Assembly: GCA_963971225.1 (NCBI GenBank)
Contig: OZ020269.1
Coordinates: 17,544,921 to 17,608,920 of the forward strand
Direction of reading: 5' to 3'
From: Melieria omissa
Taxonomy: Eukaryota; Arthropoda; Insecta; Diptera; Ulidiidae
Length of the DNA stretch: 64,000 bases
Position numbers and translations under genes: made by a program
Notes under the pieces: model-generated
What the model saw: only the letters and a program-made list of their open reading frames with translations
What the model was told of the DNA's origin: nothing
Databases searched by the model: none
In this document: positions 44,362 to 56,286 of the stretch, piece after piece
Numbering within the stretch: position 1 is the first letter of the stretch
How the letters are laid out: each line of letters opens with the position of its first letter

Positions 44362-45703
44362 TTTGTTTTAAAAGCTCGACAAAGGATAGAAAGTTTAAAT
44401 AAATATATGTGTGTAGGGTATTGGGGAAATAGACGTGTAGTCTTACCGCTTCCGCGCGAACGATTAGTGAGTATGGGAAGAGTTGGGAATGGATAAATTC
44501 GTTAAAACGAATTTGAAAATTTGTCGAGCAAAATAAATAATCAAATAAATAAATAAATAGTTTACACCTGTGTGTGTAAATTTGTGTATAGGTATTTGTA
44601 TTGGGAATATATGTATATGGGAAACAAATAAAATTTGTAAATGTGAATGGGGAATAAATAGAAATGTGTCTGTATGTGGGAACAAACAAAATTTGTGTAT
44701 AAATATGTGTATTGGGAAGGGATGTACAAATAAATATTATGCAACAAATGTTATATTTGTAGTCAAATATGTATAAAAATTTGTCTTTATTTGTGAAAAA
44801 GTGATTTTTTTGTATGGGAATGTGAATGTGTGTGATTATACACGTATGTATGAGTATGTGTATAAATTTGTGTGTGTATATATATATGTGTGTATAAATA
44901 TATATATTTGTGTGTATATGTAAATATGTGTATGTGATTATTTTTGTGAAATGGAAAATAAATATGTATGGGTATGTGTATAAGTGTATGTCAAAATATG
45001 TGTGTATGTGAGTATTTGTATTAGTGTGTTATTGTAAGAACAAGTGTCCAAAATAAATTTGAAATTTGAAAAACGATTTTGTGTGCGAATGGGGGATTTT
45101 GTCCCACTGTATGAACTTGGGGTGGCCGCAGATGTGCAGTGTATGTATATCAGCAGCACTATTAAAAATTTTCCAAGTCCAAGAAATTTTTAAATGTGCT
45201 GCGAAAAAACAGTAACTCGTCCCACTGTATATGCTTTGTATACTTCTGCTAGCGAAAAAAAGGGAAATGCTTAGGCAGAAGTATGATAATGTAATTGCAC
45301 TTGGGAGCAGCAGCGGGAGTGCTTGCTGCTTGTGCGTGCGTATATCGCACAAAGCGAAACGCGAAAACGTACACAAGTGGGAGAGTGCAATGCAATGGAA
45401 AAGGATTGCTAACTGCAATGAGCGAAGAGTGGCGGAGTACCAGTATATAATTTTGTAACTGGGTTTTGGGGATTTTTGGGTTTAATTTCTGCAATTCGTG
45501 CACTATTTTAATTGTTGTAGGTACACTTTTGTTTCGTTCACTTGGTAATCGTCGTGTCACTGTTTGTAAATTGTTTGTTTGTTGTTATGAGACTATGTGT
45601 TTTTTTCCACTTTTCACGGTTTGTAGTTTAAATTTGTAATTAGTTTTGTTTGAATGTTTAAAATTGTATGTTTAAAATTGTATGTTTACGCGTCGCGAGT
45701 TCG
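44362..45703 (-). other. BEL/Pao 5' leader
   Basis: About 1.3 kb between the primer site and the gag ATG. It is rich in TGTGTATAAATATGTGTA-like simple sequence on the plus strand (44560-45020). The string GTCCCACTGTAT occurs twice (45101, 45219). No long conserved frame. Leaders of this length are known for BEL/Pao elements. Confidence 0.6.
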
Positions 45704-45722
45704 CGTTTAGCTCGAAGGACCA
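45704..45722 (-). other. BEL/Pao primer-binding site (tRNA-Tyr-like)
   Basis: The element-sense sequence directly after the 5' LTR is TGGTCCTTCGAGC. Its complement, GCTCGAAGGACCA, equals the 3' end of fly tRNA-Tyr including CCA, as I remember that tRNA. Starting exactly at the LTR edge with TGG is diagnostic of a primer site; the tRNA identity needs checking. Confidence 0.75.
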
Positions 45723-45971
45723 TGAACAATCGTTTCGGCGCGGAGCGGGGGAAAGAAAACGCACGGGTTAGGATTTCGGGTGGGTATGTCTTTATTGATA
45801 GACGGGTGAAAGACGAGTCATACAAAGAATACATGAAACATTAAACGATACAGACGGCCGAAGCCGGGGAGCAGAAAATGGGGGGAAACATGAGTACAAG
45901 AGGATAAGGAAAGGAAGGGATTAGTGGTGGGATCGACAGATCACTGAACAATCACAGCACTCATTTAGCCA
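45723..45971 (-). repeat. 5' LTR of the BEL/Pao element
   Basis: 249 bp, identical to 41078-41326 except at one position. It would contain the promoter for element transcription on the minus strand. It is followed on the right by host minisatellite sequence (TTAATGTACGAATATATG). Confidence 0.92.
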
Positions 45972-46510
45972 TTAATGTACGAATATATGTATGAATGAAT
46001 GAATGTGTGTGTGAATGAATAAATGCATAAATGAATAAATGAATGAATAAATTAAGGTATGAATGAATGAATGTATGAATGAATCAATGAATGTGTGAAT
46101 GAATCAATGAATGTATGTATGTATGAATGAATTAATAAATTAGTGTTAATGTATTAGTGCATGTATGAATGAATTAGTGAACGATTAAATGTATGAATGA
46201 ATTAATGAATGTATGAATGAATGTATGAATGAATGAGTGAAAGACTGAATGTATGAATGAAGGAATGTATGAATGAATTAATGTATTAATGTATGTATAA
46301 ATGAATGTATGAATGAATTAATGTATTAATGTATGAATAAATAAATGAGTGAACGATTGAATGTATGAATGAAGGAATGTATGAAAGTATGTATGAATGA
46401 ATGTATGAATGAATGTATGTATGAATGAATGTATTAATGTATGAAAGTATGACTGAATGTATGAATGAATGTATATTCATATGAATGAATGAATTAATGT
46501 ATGCGTGAAT
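45972..46510. repeat. (ATGA/GTAT)n minisatellite, right part
   Basis: Continuation of the array at 40655-41077 after the BEL insertion. GAATGTATGAATGAAT-type units with frequent ATTAATG variants. Confidence 0.9.
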
Positions 46511-47200
46511 GTCAAATCAGAATTTACGATAGAGTGATGACTTTTGTGTCACCATGTATATGTCAACACATCCTTATATCTGTCAAACATAGACTAAACA
46601 TTCAAAATAAGTGATAAATAATGTCAACATATCGCACACTAACTAAAAAAGACTCTCATCTAAAAATTTTCCAAAATCGACTTTTTTCCACAAATTACAT
46701 TTCTTACTATTTAAAGATTCGTTCTTTATCTTCTTTAATTTAAAAAAACTTTACATTTATTTTGCTTTACATTATGTTTATTGCTTCTGAGGGTTACAAT
46801 GTTTTGTCTCTCCTGAAAATTTGTGATTTTAGTGTGCAATGTGTTGAGGACATATGGAACAACGTTTCAAAAAACAATCGAAAATGGAATGTTAAAAAAA
46901 TCGCAAGCAAAATTTAATGGTTACCTTTTTCTATAAAAATGTATTTTTTTAGTGACTTTCCTTTTTTTTCAAACACACTTTGATATCCCACAATGACTTC
47001 TGATATTGCTTTTGTTATATTTTTGAATGTAACTGATTCTTGAAAATTTCAATACACTCAATAAAAGCCTTAATGTTAATTAGAACTCAAAGCGTTTGTA
47101 TGCAGCAATACAAATTCTTCCATAGCTTCAAATGAACATTGCTTAAGTGAAATATTTATTTTCGAGCTACTTGTTTCATGGCTTAATTGACTTTTCTAAT
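46511..47200. other. AT-rich unique sequence
   Basis: No coding frame, repeat or element end recognised. Confidence 0.35.
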
Positions 47201-48650
47201 GCCGCTTTGCAACTACGAGGATTTGTTCCGATCTACGTAGTCAAAAAAATAAGAGCATAGCAACAAAAAACAAAGCACATGCAGCAAAGGAAGCCAAAGC
47301 AATAGATTTCAGTTGTCAATATGTCAGTCTTTGCCATTATTTTAGGTTAACTGGCAGCAGAGCGCACACTGCAGCTTTCGAAATTAAAGACGACTTCATT
47401 TCGAATACACACACACACACACACACATGCACAAACAAGCACCACTAAGAACTCTGCTGCTGTCGACTGCAAATGTTGTTGCTGATTTCTATTGACAATG
47501 CTTGCTGCGGTTGCACTCATCTTGATGTTGATGAAAGTTTAGCAAATGTGTTGCTTCAAATGTGGCCGAAACAGCATTCAGCGGCAATTTAGGCTGCAGA
47601 ACCAACGCCTGCTGAAGGTCAGCTGGACTGACTGACTGACTGGTGATCTGAAACCGACGTGAACAGTGCGTGGAGCATTTTTGGTAGTCGCAACAGCAGA
47701 CAGTAGCAGCAAGCAAAGACAAAATAGAAACAACAATGACGCACACAAACACACATCCAATAGAAGCGTGTTGCCACCTGCTAGTCGAGCTGCTGGTTAG
47801 CTCATTCAGTACGTACAAACATTGAATTTCCTTTGGCAGCCACCGTTCTCATTCTTGGCCAACATCCTCATGCAGCGCACCGCAAGTCACCAGCACAAAC
47901 AACACCGCACACGCACACATACACATATACAGAGCAGATATACGTACACTGACAATGGCATTTTGGCATTGGCAACGTAACCACCACCGTTGCCATTACC
48001 CCAGCGACCGAGTCTATTCTAGTCCATTTTCACCTGCGGCTCTATCTTTTCTATGCCAGTTAAGAGTTGTTCGCAGCGCTGGCGGCCAATCTTTTGGATG
48101 GAAATTTTGAAGAGTTGCCTGCTGCTGCTGCTACTGCTGTCGCTGTGCTTTGCGTGTGCCGGGTCCATGGACTCGCCTCATCCGCTCCTCCGAGCACATC
48201 GTCGACCACTATACAACAACAGTTTTCGTTTTCGTTGCGTTGTGTTGGCTGTTCGAACTTTGTTTTTATATGGAGCATTGTTGTTGTTCTAAGTAGTGCG
48301 GCCATTTTGCCAGAGAAGCAGCACAGGAATAGTGGACGACAGTATGGCAGGACTTCAATGTGTGTGTGGGGGGGGGAACTACTTGGCGCATAATGCATGA
48401 GGCGTAGTTGATTTCAAGCTTTATGGCAAGTAGCCTATGTATGTGTAATGATTTTATGTGTGTGTGTGGACATGTACTGTCTGGGGACACTAGTCACTTG
48501 ATGTTTGCCCAAATGCTGCCAAAGTTGGTCATTAATTTTTGGTTTGGTTTGGTTTTTGTTTGTTGTTACTTGACAGTGTGCTGTGTGTTGCTGTTGCATG
48601 TTGTTGTTTTTGCTTGCCATGTATTTTTATTGTAGAACTGAAAGGATGCT
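47201..48650. other. island with CA and CTG repeats; no gene
   Basis: (AC)n at 47408-47427, CTGCTGCTGCTACTGCTG near 48120 and GTGTGTGGGGGGGGG near 48361. Frames of up to 112 codons overlap in sense and antisense over 48053-48398 and have no recognisable domain. Regulatory-type texture. Confidence 0.4.
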
Positions 48651-49398
48651 GGTGCTGGTACTCATGTAAATTTGTAGCTTGCAACACTTTTCATTTGCTG
48701 ACATTTAATTGATTGACATAATGTTTCAGAGAATTTTTGCATTAAACAGTTTTGTTTGCGCTTTGAAATTTCAATATTGGGGAATAATATTTAAAGATTG
48801 AGAGCACTTGAGCGCTACAAAAATTTTTTGTTGAAGAGGAAACCAGAATTTTACTACTAGAATTAGGAAGAAAATGAGGTAAATTCGAATTCATTAAAAA
48901 CAATATTTTTGGAAAAGAAAAGAAACATGAAACATGAGAAATTTTACTCTTTGATGTCGTCATGATCGAAACTATTTTATAAAAACGCTGACCACTAATT
49001 TTTGTTAATAATTGTTTTTATTTTTTCTGATAATAAAATAATAATAAAATAAAAAATTTTTTAATTAAAATAGTATTTAAATATAAAATTAAACCAATAA
49101 TACAAAATAAATTAAATAAATTCAACAAAAACAAAAACAAAAAAATAAAAAAAAATTAAAAATAATAAAAGAAAAATTTAACAGGAATTTTTTTCTTTAA
49201 CATTAAAAAACAAAATCCTGGCTTCTAATTTTTCTTAATAATGCTGAATTTTTTTCCGATATCAAAAAATAAATATATAAATAAAATTAAATTTGAAATT
49301 TTAAAAATTCTGAACTTGAAAGCAATAAAAAATAAAAACAGAAAAGTATTCAAGGGAATTGTCTATTTTTATCACTAACTATATAATCCAAAATAAAA
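48651..49398. other. AT-rich sequence before the gypsy relic
   Basis: Very A-rich from 49020 to 49390. The integrase relic starts abruptly at its edge, so the upstream part of the element has been lost. Confidence 0.4.
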
Positions 49399-50410
49399 AG
49401 ACGATTCTACTGGGTAGGATGCCAGGAGTTGTAGCCGATTGAATTAAGAGCTATGACCGATGTTCGGCTGCGAAAGGGCCGACAAGAGGATCTCGGGGCT
49501 GCATGCAGCAGTAAAACGTGGGAGCGCCCTTCGAGCGAATTGCCATGGACGTCACCGGCCCATTCCCACTTAGCACTCAAGGCAACAAATATGTGCTGGT
49601 GGTAATGGACTATTTTAGCAAATGGCCCGAATTGTATCCTATTCCTAACCAGGAGGCCACCATGGTCGCGGAAATGCTGGTAAACAACTGGGTGGCCAGA
49701 TTTGGAGTTCCGCTGGAGTTGCACTCGCATCAAGGCCGGAGTTTTGAGTCTGTGGTATTCAAGGAAGTGTGTAAGGTACTAGGAATAAGGAAAACTCGCA
49801 CCTTTCCTTTGCATCCCCAGTCCGACGGCCTGGTGGAACGATTCAATCGGACGCTGGAAAAATATCTGCGGAAAGTAGATAGTCTCCCAAAAGGATTGGG
49901 ACTCGCATATTCCGCTGTTCTTGATGGCGTTTCGGTCAGATCCGCACGATACGACATCACTCACTCCAGCCCGAGCTGTGTTCGACACGGAGCTGAGGTT
50001 GCTTGCTGACTTGAAGTTCGGAGTGGTCAGCACGACGAAAGGCGCTAGGACTGAATACGCAGTCAATAAGATGTTGGAGCTGGAAGAAATCCACCAGTTT
50101 ATAAGGGACCGTATCCAACTGGTCAGCGATAAGATGAAAGGCAGATATGATCTCTGGGCTAACACAGCGGGGTTCCAAGAAGGCGATCTGGTAATGCTTT
50201 ACAACCCGCAGCGGAGGAAAGGTTTGTCTCCAAAACTTCAAACGTCATGGGAAGGACCGTACAAGGTCGTGACCAGGAGTAATGACGTGGTGTACAGGGC
50301 TCAACGCTGCGGCAACAAAAACGCCAGGTTGAAAGTAGTCCATTTGGAGCGCCTGGCGTCTTACTCTGGCGGAGCCTCGGCACTTGTTCGGGACGAACAG
50401 TGGGCAGTGT
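49399..50410 (+). pseudogene. gypsy (Ty3-type) integrase relic
   Basis: The fragment begins at the end of the zinc-binding domain (RFYWVGCQE). A frame change near 49422, a stop in place of the usual Trp in that domain and a stop at 49512 follow. The catalytic core is then open: FERIAMDVTGPFP with the first Asp, LHSHQGRSFES where the second catalytic Asp is His, and SDGLVERFNRTLE with the Glu. Another one-base frame change near 49885 leads to MAFRSDPHDTTS and a C-terminal domain with WEGPYKVV (GPY/F module). Integrase inserts element cDNA into chromosomes. Here two stops, two frame changes and the lost Asp make it inactive. Confidence 0.9.
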
Positions 50411-50763
50411 AACGATGAGGCACTCTGTTGCAGTGCTATGCATGAATGCTTTTCGAAGCATACTTTTAGGCATGCACTTTGGAGTACGGCCGGTTGGCTA
50501 TAATTCCGATATGGCAAGGATGGTTCGCGATGGTAATGGGCTGTGCTAGAACGATCGAGATAGAGAGTCCAACTGGAATGTGCATGAAAAATCGGCGCGA
50601 TAAGAAAACAAGTATAAAAAGCAGCAGTGTGCAGCGCAGAGGGTAGAGTCTGATTTGAACCAGCAAAGTAGTAACAAGTTTAGATACAAGCAAAGTGTAA
50701 ATCTGTAAATAAAGTGATTATTGGTTTCTGACTGCGTTTGGCGCTGAATAATTGAAGTTTTCA
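50408..50763 (+). mobile_element. gypsy 3' LTR candidate
   Basis: TGTAACGATGAGG overlaps the stop codon of the integrase frame, as in several gypsy lineages in which the 3' LTR begins at the end of pol. Inside are TATAAAAAGCAGC (50615) as a TATA box and AAATAAAGTG (50708) as a polyadenylation signal. The right edge, GAAGTTTTCA at 50763, is the nearest suitable CA end. No second LTR exists in the window, so the right limit is inferred. Confidence 0.6.
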
Positions 50764-51300
50764 AGCATAATCCAGAAACAAGCTTAGAGAAGTCATTTTC
50801 GTAACAATAAACAAAACAAATTTTGAACTCTGTGCATTTAAATTTATTAATATTTGCCGAAATGGCAAAAATTCTTTCCTCACAGCAAATAATTGAAAAC
50901 CCATGATTGAGAAACAGCAGCCAGTGTACTCAGGCTTAAACATTTTTTTAATTTCTTTTTTATTTTCTATTTATTCATTTATTTGTTATTTATTTATTCA
51001 TTTATATATTTATTTAACTATTTATTTATTAGTTAGTTATTTATTTATTTATTTAATAAGTTATGTATTTATTTTATTTATTCCTAATTTATTACTTTAT
51101 TTATTTTTTCAGTGACAATCTTTCCCTAAAGGTTATAAAAATTATTATAAAAAATTAACAAAAAAATTCCTATAAATGTTTCTTTCTTATTTTTTTAATT
51201 TTCATTTACCGGGCTGTGTCCTTAAAAATTACAAAGATCAAAGAATCAAATAAACAAAAAATCATACAAAAGTATCTCAAAAATATTTCCACCTGAACTA
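50764..51300. other. AT-rich sequence with (TTTA)n run
   Basis: A TTTATTTATTCATTTATTTG-type run at 50955-51105, otherwise unique AT-rich DNA. The 70-codon frame over the run is an artefact. Confidence 0.5.
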
Positions 51301-53560
51301 AAGTCAACTTAAAATCTTCATGACTCTTTCAACAAATTTCACATGTAATCACTCGACAGCACAAGTAAACTATTTCCCACACAACGCTGCTCTTGCAGTT
51401 CAACGCGCCCATTCAATTTTGCTTGCAACGAATCGAATTTCGTCAACGAATCTGGCCAAAACTGCTGCTGACTGAACTCTATCCTGAAAAAACACGCTGT
51501 ACTCTTTTATTTTATTTTCATTTTTGTTGAAGTAAGTTGAAGCAAAAACCTACAGCTGCGCACACACCTTACGCGCGGCCTTCCACCTATGCAGCAGCAG
51601 CGAGCGATTCCTTTGTACGTTGCTTCGCCTTAAACGCCGCCAGCGAGCAACTCCCTGTGCGCGCGCACCGCCGTCGCAGTGCCGCCGCTGTCGCACACAA
51701 ATTTCTGTTCGGAAATATTTAGCCGGCGGGTCTAATTTGTGTAGAAAAACAAAAATACTCGAAATTTGGCCAACGGCACATTGAATCCCACTCCGTGCGG
51801 CCTCGGGGGAAAAGTGCGACCCGGTGTGAGTGGAAGTCTACTGTATACATATATATGGTTGCTTGTATGTATGTGTGTGTAAAAGTGGTGGTGTGCGCTT
51901 GCAAAGGTGGCCAGAATTTTGTTAAGGCAGCGCCAAAACACTTTGGCGCCATGACGGCAACAAGTCACCCTATGGCCAGCAATGTTGATTTGTAAATATG
52001 AAAACACTTGAAATGACATTTGTGACAGCGGCAGTTGACACTCTGACACATCTTATATGACATTTGAATTTTGAATAAATTGTAAATTTTTTAAATTTAT
52101 TTAAATAGTTTTTCACATTGTCAAGCAGCTACAATTGCTTGAAATAGGAACATTGAATTTAAGGTACCAACAAAAATTTGGTTGGCTTTTAAACGGTGCC
52201 ACCAAGTCGACTGTCGGGCGCGCCAGCCGCGCGGCACTACCTCAACAAAACACACAATTTTCACTCAGCACGCCCGCATCCTTCGTCACTTGTCAAACTG
52301 TGTGCGGCAAGCGCGTTGCTGGAGGAGGCGGGAACGGCGACGTCGCATCGCTGCTCGTGCAAAACTCTTGTATGTAGTTTTTTTTAGGGGCTCCAATGCG
52401 CTTCATTCGTCTTGATTGGCCGGCGGCGTTTTCCTTCCATCCGCTGCCGTCAATCTTCCCGTTCACTGGCTGCTCTATCCAACTGGTGCTCTACCCTTTC
52501 CACAAATGGCTGCGCTGTATGTGTGTGTGTGTGTGTTGAGCGAGTCCTGCTGCTCGCACCATACCACCTTTGTTACACGGCTGCAGCGAAATTTTGAATC
52601 CAATTCCTCGGAACGTTTTGCAACACTAAACGAAATTGCTTTCCAAGTTTTGCGGTCCAGCGGCGGGCACGCCGTCGCAGACGCCACTGTACCAGATCCA
52701 GGTATGGCTTGGCTGCCAAGTTCGACTTTATTCCAGCGGCAAATTAGATATACTCACATGTGGCGCAACCCAATCGCAACGTCAGCCACAGCGACGATAG
52801 CGGCACTTGCTGCTGCTTGCAGCCAGCTGGGAGTCAGCGTGCGAACACGTCCTGTGGCTTTTTTTCGGCTGCGCTCATGTGTGTGTGTGTGTGTGTGTGG
52901 CGTGTCTTTTTTTCTGCATGTTTTGTGCTTTTGGAAAATTTTGTTACTTTGATTTTGTATTTTTGGTATGTTGTTGTTCTTGTTGTTGTTGCTGTGGCTG
53001 CCGTAACCGTAACGAAATTGCTAAGGGAAGGAAGTCATAGCGAGCGGCCGGAAGAACGGACGACTGAAGGAGTTGTGGCCGTGTGTGTGTGCTGAGGCAA
53101 TATTTGTAAACGTAAACTTTGTTTGCCGTATGGCGGCGCCAAGTAACCGAACCAGTATCCCAGCAACGGACAAAGCAGCGCCCAACAACGAGCGGAGAAA
53201 AAAATATGCCAAATATGCACTGAGGGTATTTTTGGTAATTTTGAAATTGAAAAGTTTTCAAGGCATATTCGCCTTTTGCTCAATGGCGCAATGTCGCACA
53301 CATCACACATCGTTGCTGGCGTTCGGGTGTGGGCGAAGTGACGACGATGCTGCAGACGAAGAAGAAGAAGAAGCAGCAGCTATGGGTACGAGACCGCAAA
53401 AAAGGAGTAAATTTGGCAAAATAATGTGATAACTTACACACACAGAGATGCTTAGATAAACACACACACACTCACACTCAGGTACATGTATGGAGCACAA
53501 AAGACGATTTGAATGACTCGTTAGTGGTGTTGAAGGTTTAAGGTTGTGAAGTAAATTGTT
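51301..53560. other. GC-richer island with TG and GAA repeats; no gene called
   Basis: GC-rich blocks at 51580-51720, 52200-52360 and 52640-52860; (TG)n at 52525-52536 and 52878-52899; GAAGAAGAAGAAG near 53359. The longest frame (52416-52952, +, 178 codons) crosses TG repeats as CVCVCVC and has competing frames on the same strand. No domain is seen. A CCAG/GTATGG donor-like site lies near 52700. Texture suggests regulatory DNA. Confidence 0.45.
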
Positions 53561-54280
53561 GGGAGATGAGATAATGGTTGGTTTGATAAGCTTAGAGATC
53601 ATTCAAAGATCTTTTATAGATGCTACTTGATCCTTTAGCTTGGTTACACACACATGTACACGTATGGAGCAAACAATTTAGTAGCTTGTTAGTGATGGTA
53701 TGAAGGTTATGAAGTAATGAAGATGAATGAATATCATTCATTGATTGATTGAATATCATTCAAAAATTTATCATAGATCTACTTAGCATGAACCTTTGGG
53801 TATGAAGGTTGTGAAGAAAGTAGTTGGAAGTTGGGATAATGGTTGGTTTGAGAGATTATTTAAAAATCTGTTATAGTTCTTCTTAGCTGCTACTTGAACC
53901 TTTAGCTTGGTTACACACACATGTACACGTATGGATAAAAAATTTTAGTGACTTGGTTTTGAAGTAATGAAGATGAATGAAGATCATTCATTGATTGATT
54001 CAAGATCATTCAAAAATCTATCAGGGATCTACTTAGCATGAACCTTTGGGTATGAAGGTTGTGAAGAAAGTTGTTGGAAGTTGGGATAATGGTTGGTTTG
54101 ATACAGCTTAGAGATCTTTCATAAATCTATTATAGATCTTCTTAGCTGCTACTTGAACCTGTGGGTATGAAGATTGAGAAGTAAATTGTTGGTAGTTGGG
54201 ATAACTCTCGGTTTGATAAAGCTTAGAGATCATTCAAAAATCTATCATAGATCTAAGGAGTTTATACGAAAAAACTGATC
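53561..54280 (+). repeat. left arm of foldback-like inverted structure
   Basis: 720 bp composed of recurring modules: ATAATGGTTGGTTTGAT, CTTAGAGATCATTCAAA, ATCTATCATAGATC, TTCTTAGCTGCTACTTGA and TTTGGGTATGAAGGTTGTGA. Two larger blocks of about 265 bp repeat within the arm. The whole module series recurs inverted at 56287-56755. It has no coding frame. Confidence 0.88.
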
Positions 54281-55002
54281 CCTCTTCTTTGATTTTTTTT
54301 TATTTTTTGAAAGCACACCTGAACAGTAGCCTTTGCTTTTTCAAAAAGCTTAAACTTTAGAAAAACTAATTGCATTTAGTTTCATTTTGATTTTAACTCT
54401 CGAGCGAAAAGGCAGCGAATGAAATTCAGTTTCTTACTCAGCTTCAACCTTTAGTTGAAGTTGAGATAACGCTTCATTTAAAAATCCATCATAGATCTTC
54501 TTAGCTGCTACTGGATCCTTTAGCTTTGTTAAGCACTGTGAATACCTCTAATATGTAAAATTTAAATGCAACGTTAAGCGACACAGCACTCTCGCATTCA
54601 GCTAAACTAAATAACTTTTATATCCAAAAAACTCAAATGCTCAAATTGCTTACTTTAACATTTAATTAAATATTTTGCAATTAAAGTAAATTTAATTTTG
54701 TTTATGTATGCGTGGGCCATACACATGTCAACCGAGCACGTAATTTGAAAATATTAAATTTCACATTAAATATTTGCGCTTTGTGCCGTTTTTTTAATTA
54801 AAATGTAAAGGCGTATTTTTCGTTCTCGTTCTCGTTGTTGTTGTTGTTGGTGTTTGTTGCCTTTGCTTGGCGCATTGAAAGGCACACAATAAATTCATCA
54901 AATCGTTCAACCAGAAATAATTGATGAATTTATAAATTAACTGCGAATTATAAATCAGCACCGACAGCTCAACGCCAGCCGCATGCAAGTTACACCTGCA
55001 CG

Positions 55003-55035
<33 letters not shown>

Positions 55036-56286
55036 CACAACAAACACATACACGCATACGAAGGCGCATGTGCAACGACAACTATAAAAGAAATTAATTA
55101 AATAAAAGTTCAACTGTACACAAACACAAACACACACACACTCACACACTTCCATGCATAAGCAAACAAAGAGCAGTAGAAAAACAATAACAAAAACAAA
55201 AACAAACAGCAGCAAAACTCAACCAAATTTACAGTTCAACGGCGACGCGCATTCAGCTGGAAATGAGCGAATTTTGTTTGAATGCAGCAAAGTGCAGCGA
55301 TGCAACGATGCGGCAGCCGCCTGCAACCGGCAACTGGCGGATGCACAAATTGCCAATTGATGATTTCATTTGCGAAGCGGGTGCACAACGCGCAGCAAAA
55401 CGGGGTAGTGGCAAAGTTTGGCGGCTTTACAGGTGCCACAAACTGTTGTGGCATTGCGGCGCGCAGGTGGTGGGTGAGGTGTGGGTTGGTGGGCGACTGA
55501 ATGAGCGCCACATAATGCATGCAGCACAGATGGCATGCAGCGTGGCGCTTTGTACGGCTTAATTAACGCAAACAGCAACAGGCCGCGTCAGCGCCACAGC
55601 CGCCACATGCCGCACGCCGCACACATATATGCAGATATGCATCTTTTGACTAACGAAGCGTATTGAAAATCAATTACAAACAAATTAATCCCTCAACAAA
55701 GAAGCAGCTGTTGCTGTTATCATTGTTGTTGTTGTTGTTGCTTTCGCACAACTGAATGCATTTGCACTACGGCTGCATTCGTATGCCGATTTCTGGCAAC
55801 GACGCTAATTGGTGCAGGTAAGCCAAAAATTCTCCATAAATTCACCGAAAAATGCACAAAGCCTCCTCTCACTTTTCCACTTTAATGCTTCGCAACACAT
55901 TTGCCATGGTATGAAATTAAATGCCGAGGGAACAAGTGGATTTTGCTGGCATTGTGCATAAAAGTTCGATTTTCGAACATTTTAGCTTCGCTGAAAATCT
56001 TAATACAGATTCTCGTAAACAATCGTGAAATTCAGCTGTAAGTCCGGCAGAATTGCAAGTCAATTATGAAAGGATTTTTTTTGTATGTGTGCTTTCACTG
56101 TAAATGTGAAATGCAGTGAAAGGAAATTCATGTTTTGAATCAATTTGTACCAACAGAAAATTAAAGAGAAATGAAAAATGAGAATTTGCCTATTTTACAA
56201 ACTTTCTTTATTTTTTGAACAGTTTTGCTTGTCTTCACTTTAAAACTGACTCAATGTCTAAAGAGCAACAAATTTGTTTCATTCCA
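54281..56286. other. 2-kb loop between the inverted arms
   Basis: AT-rich at both sides, with one further arm module near 54470-54530 (CATCATAGATCTTCTTAGCT). The centre (54700-55870) is an island with TTG repeats (54834-54852), (AC)n at 55010-55040 and CAGC-rich sequence. A 99-codon frame (55263-55562, +) has no recognisable domain. A strong donor-like CAG/GTAAGC is at 55817. It looks like ordinary host island DNA rather than a transposon body. Confidence 0.5.

Larger units (their letters stand above)
41078..45971 (-). mobile_element. BEL/Pao LTR retrotransposon, gag-protease deletion derivative
   Basis: The element is 4,894 bp with 249-bp direct repeats at both ends (one mismatch), a primer site, a ~1.35-kb leader, gag and a protease region, all on the minus strand. 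Reverse transcriptase, RNase H and integrase, which in BEL/Pao elements occupy several further kilobases, are missing between the protease frame and the left LTR. It is inserted inside an ATGA-type minisatellite that continues on both sides. AATG-like bases occur at both junctions, but the host repeat makes a target duplication impossible to prove. Near-identical LTRs suggest a recent insertion, which must have used enzymes from a complete relative. Confidence 0.92.

Noticed and set aside
41073..45976. A proven target-site duplication for the BEL element
   Set aside because: AATG-like bases lie at both junctions, but the host array is made of AATG units, so the match carries no information.
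40655..46510. Minus-strand SFIHSYIH-type frames
   Set aside because: Translation of the ATGA/GTAT minisatellite only.
48053..48398. Overlapping 79-112-codon frames on both strands
   Set aside because: Sense and antisense frames share the same CTG/CAG repeats. No evidence favours any one of them.
52416..52952. 178-codon plus frame
   Set aside because: Crosses TG repeats as Cys-Val runs, competes with other plus frames and has no domain or plausible start context.
55263..55562. 99-codon frame inside the foldback loop as a captured gene
   Set aside because: No recognisable domain, and other plus-strand frames overlap it. Left as an open question rather than called.
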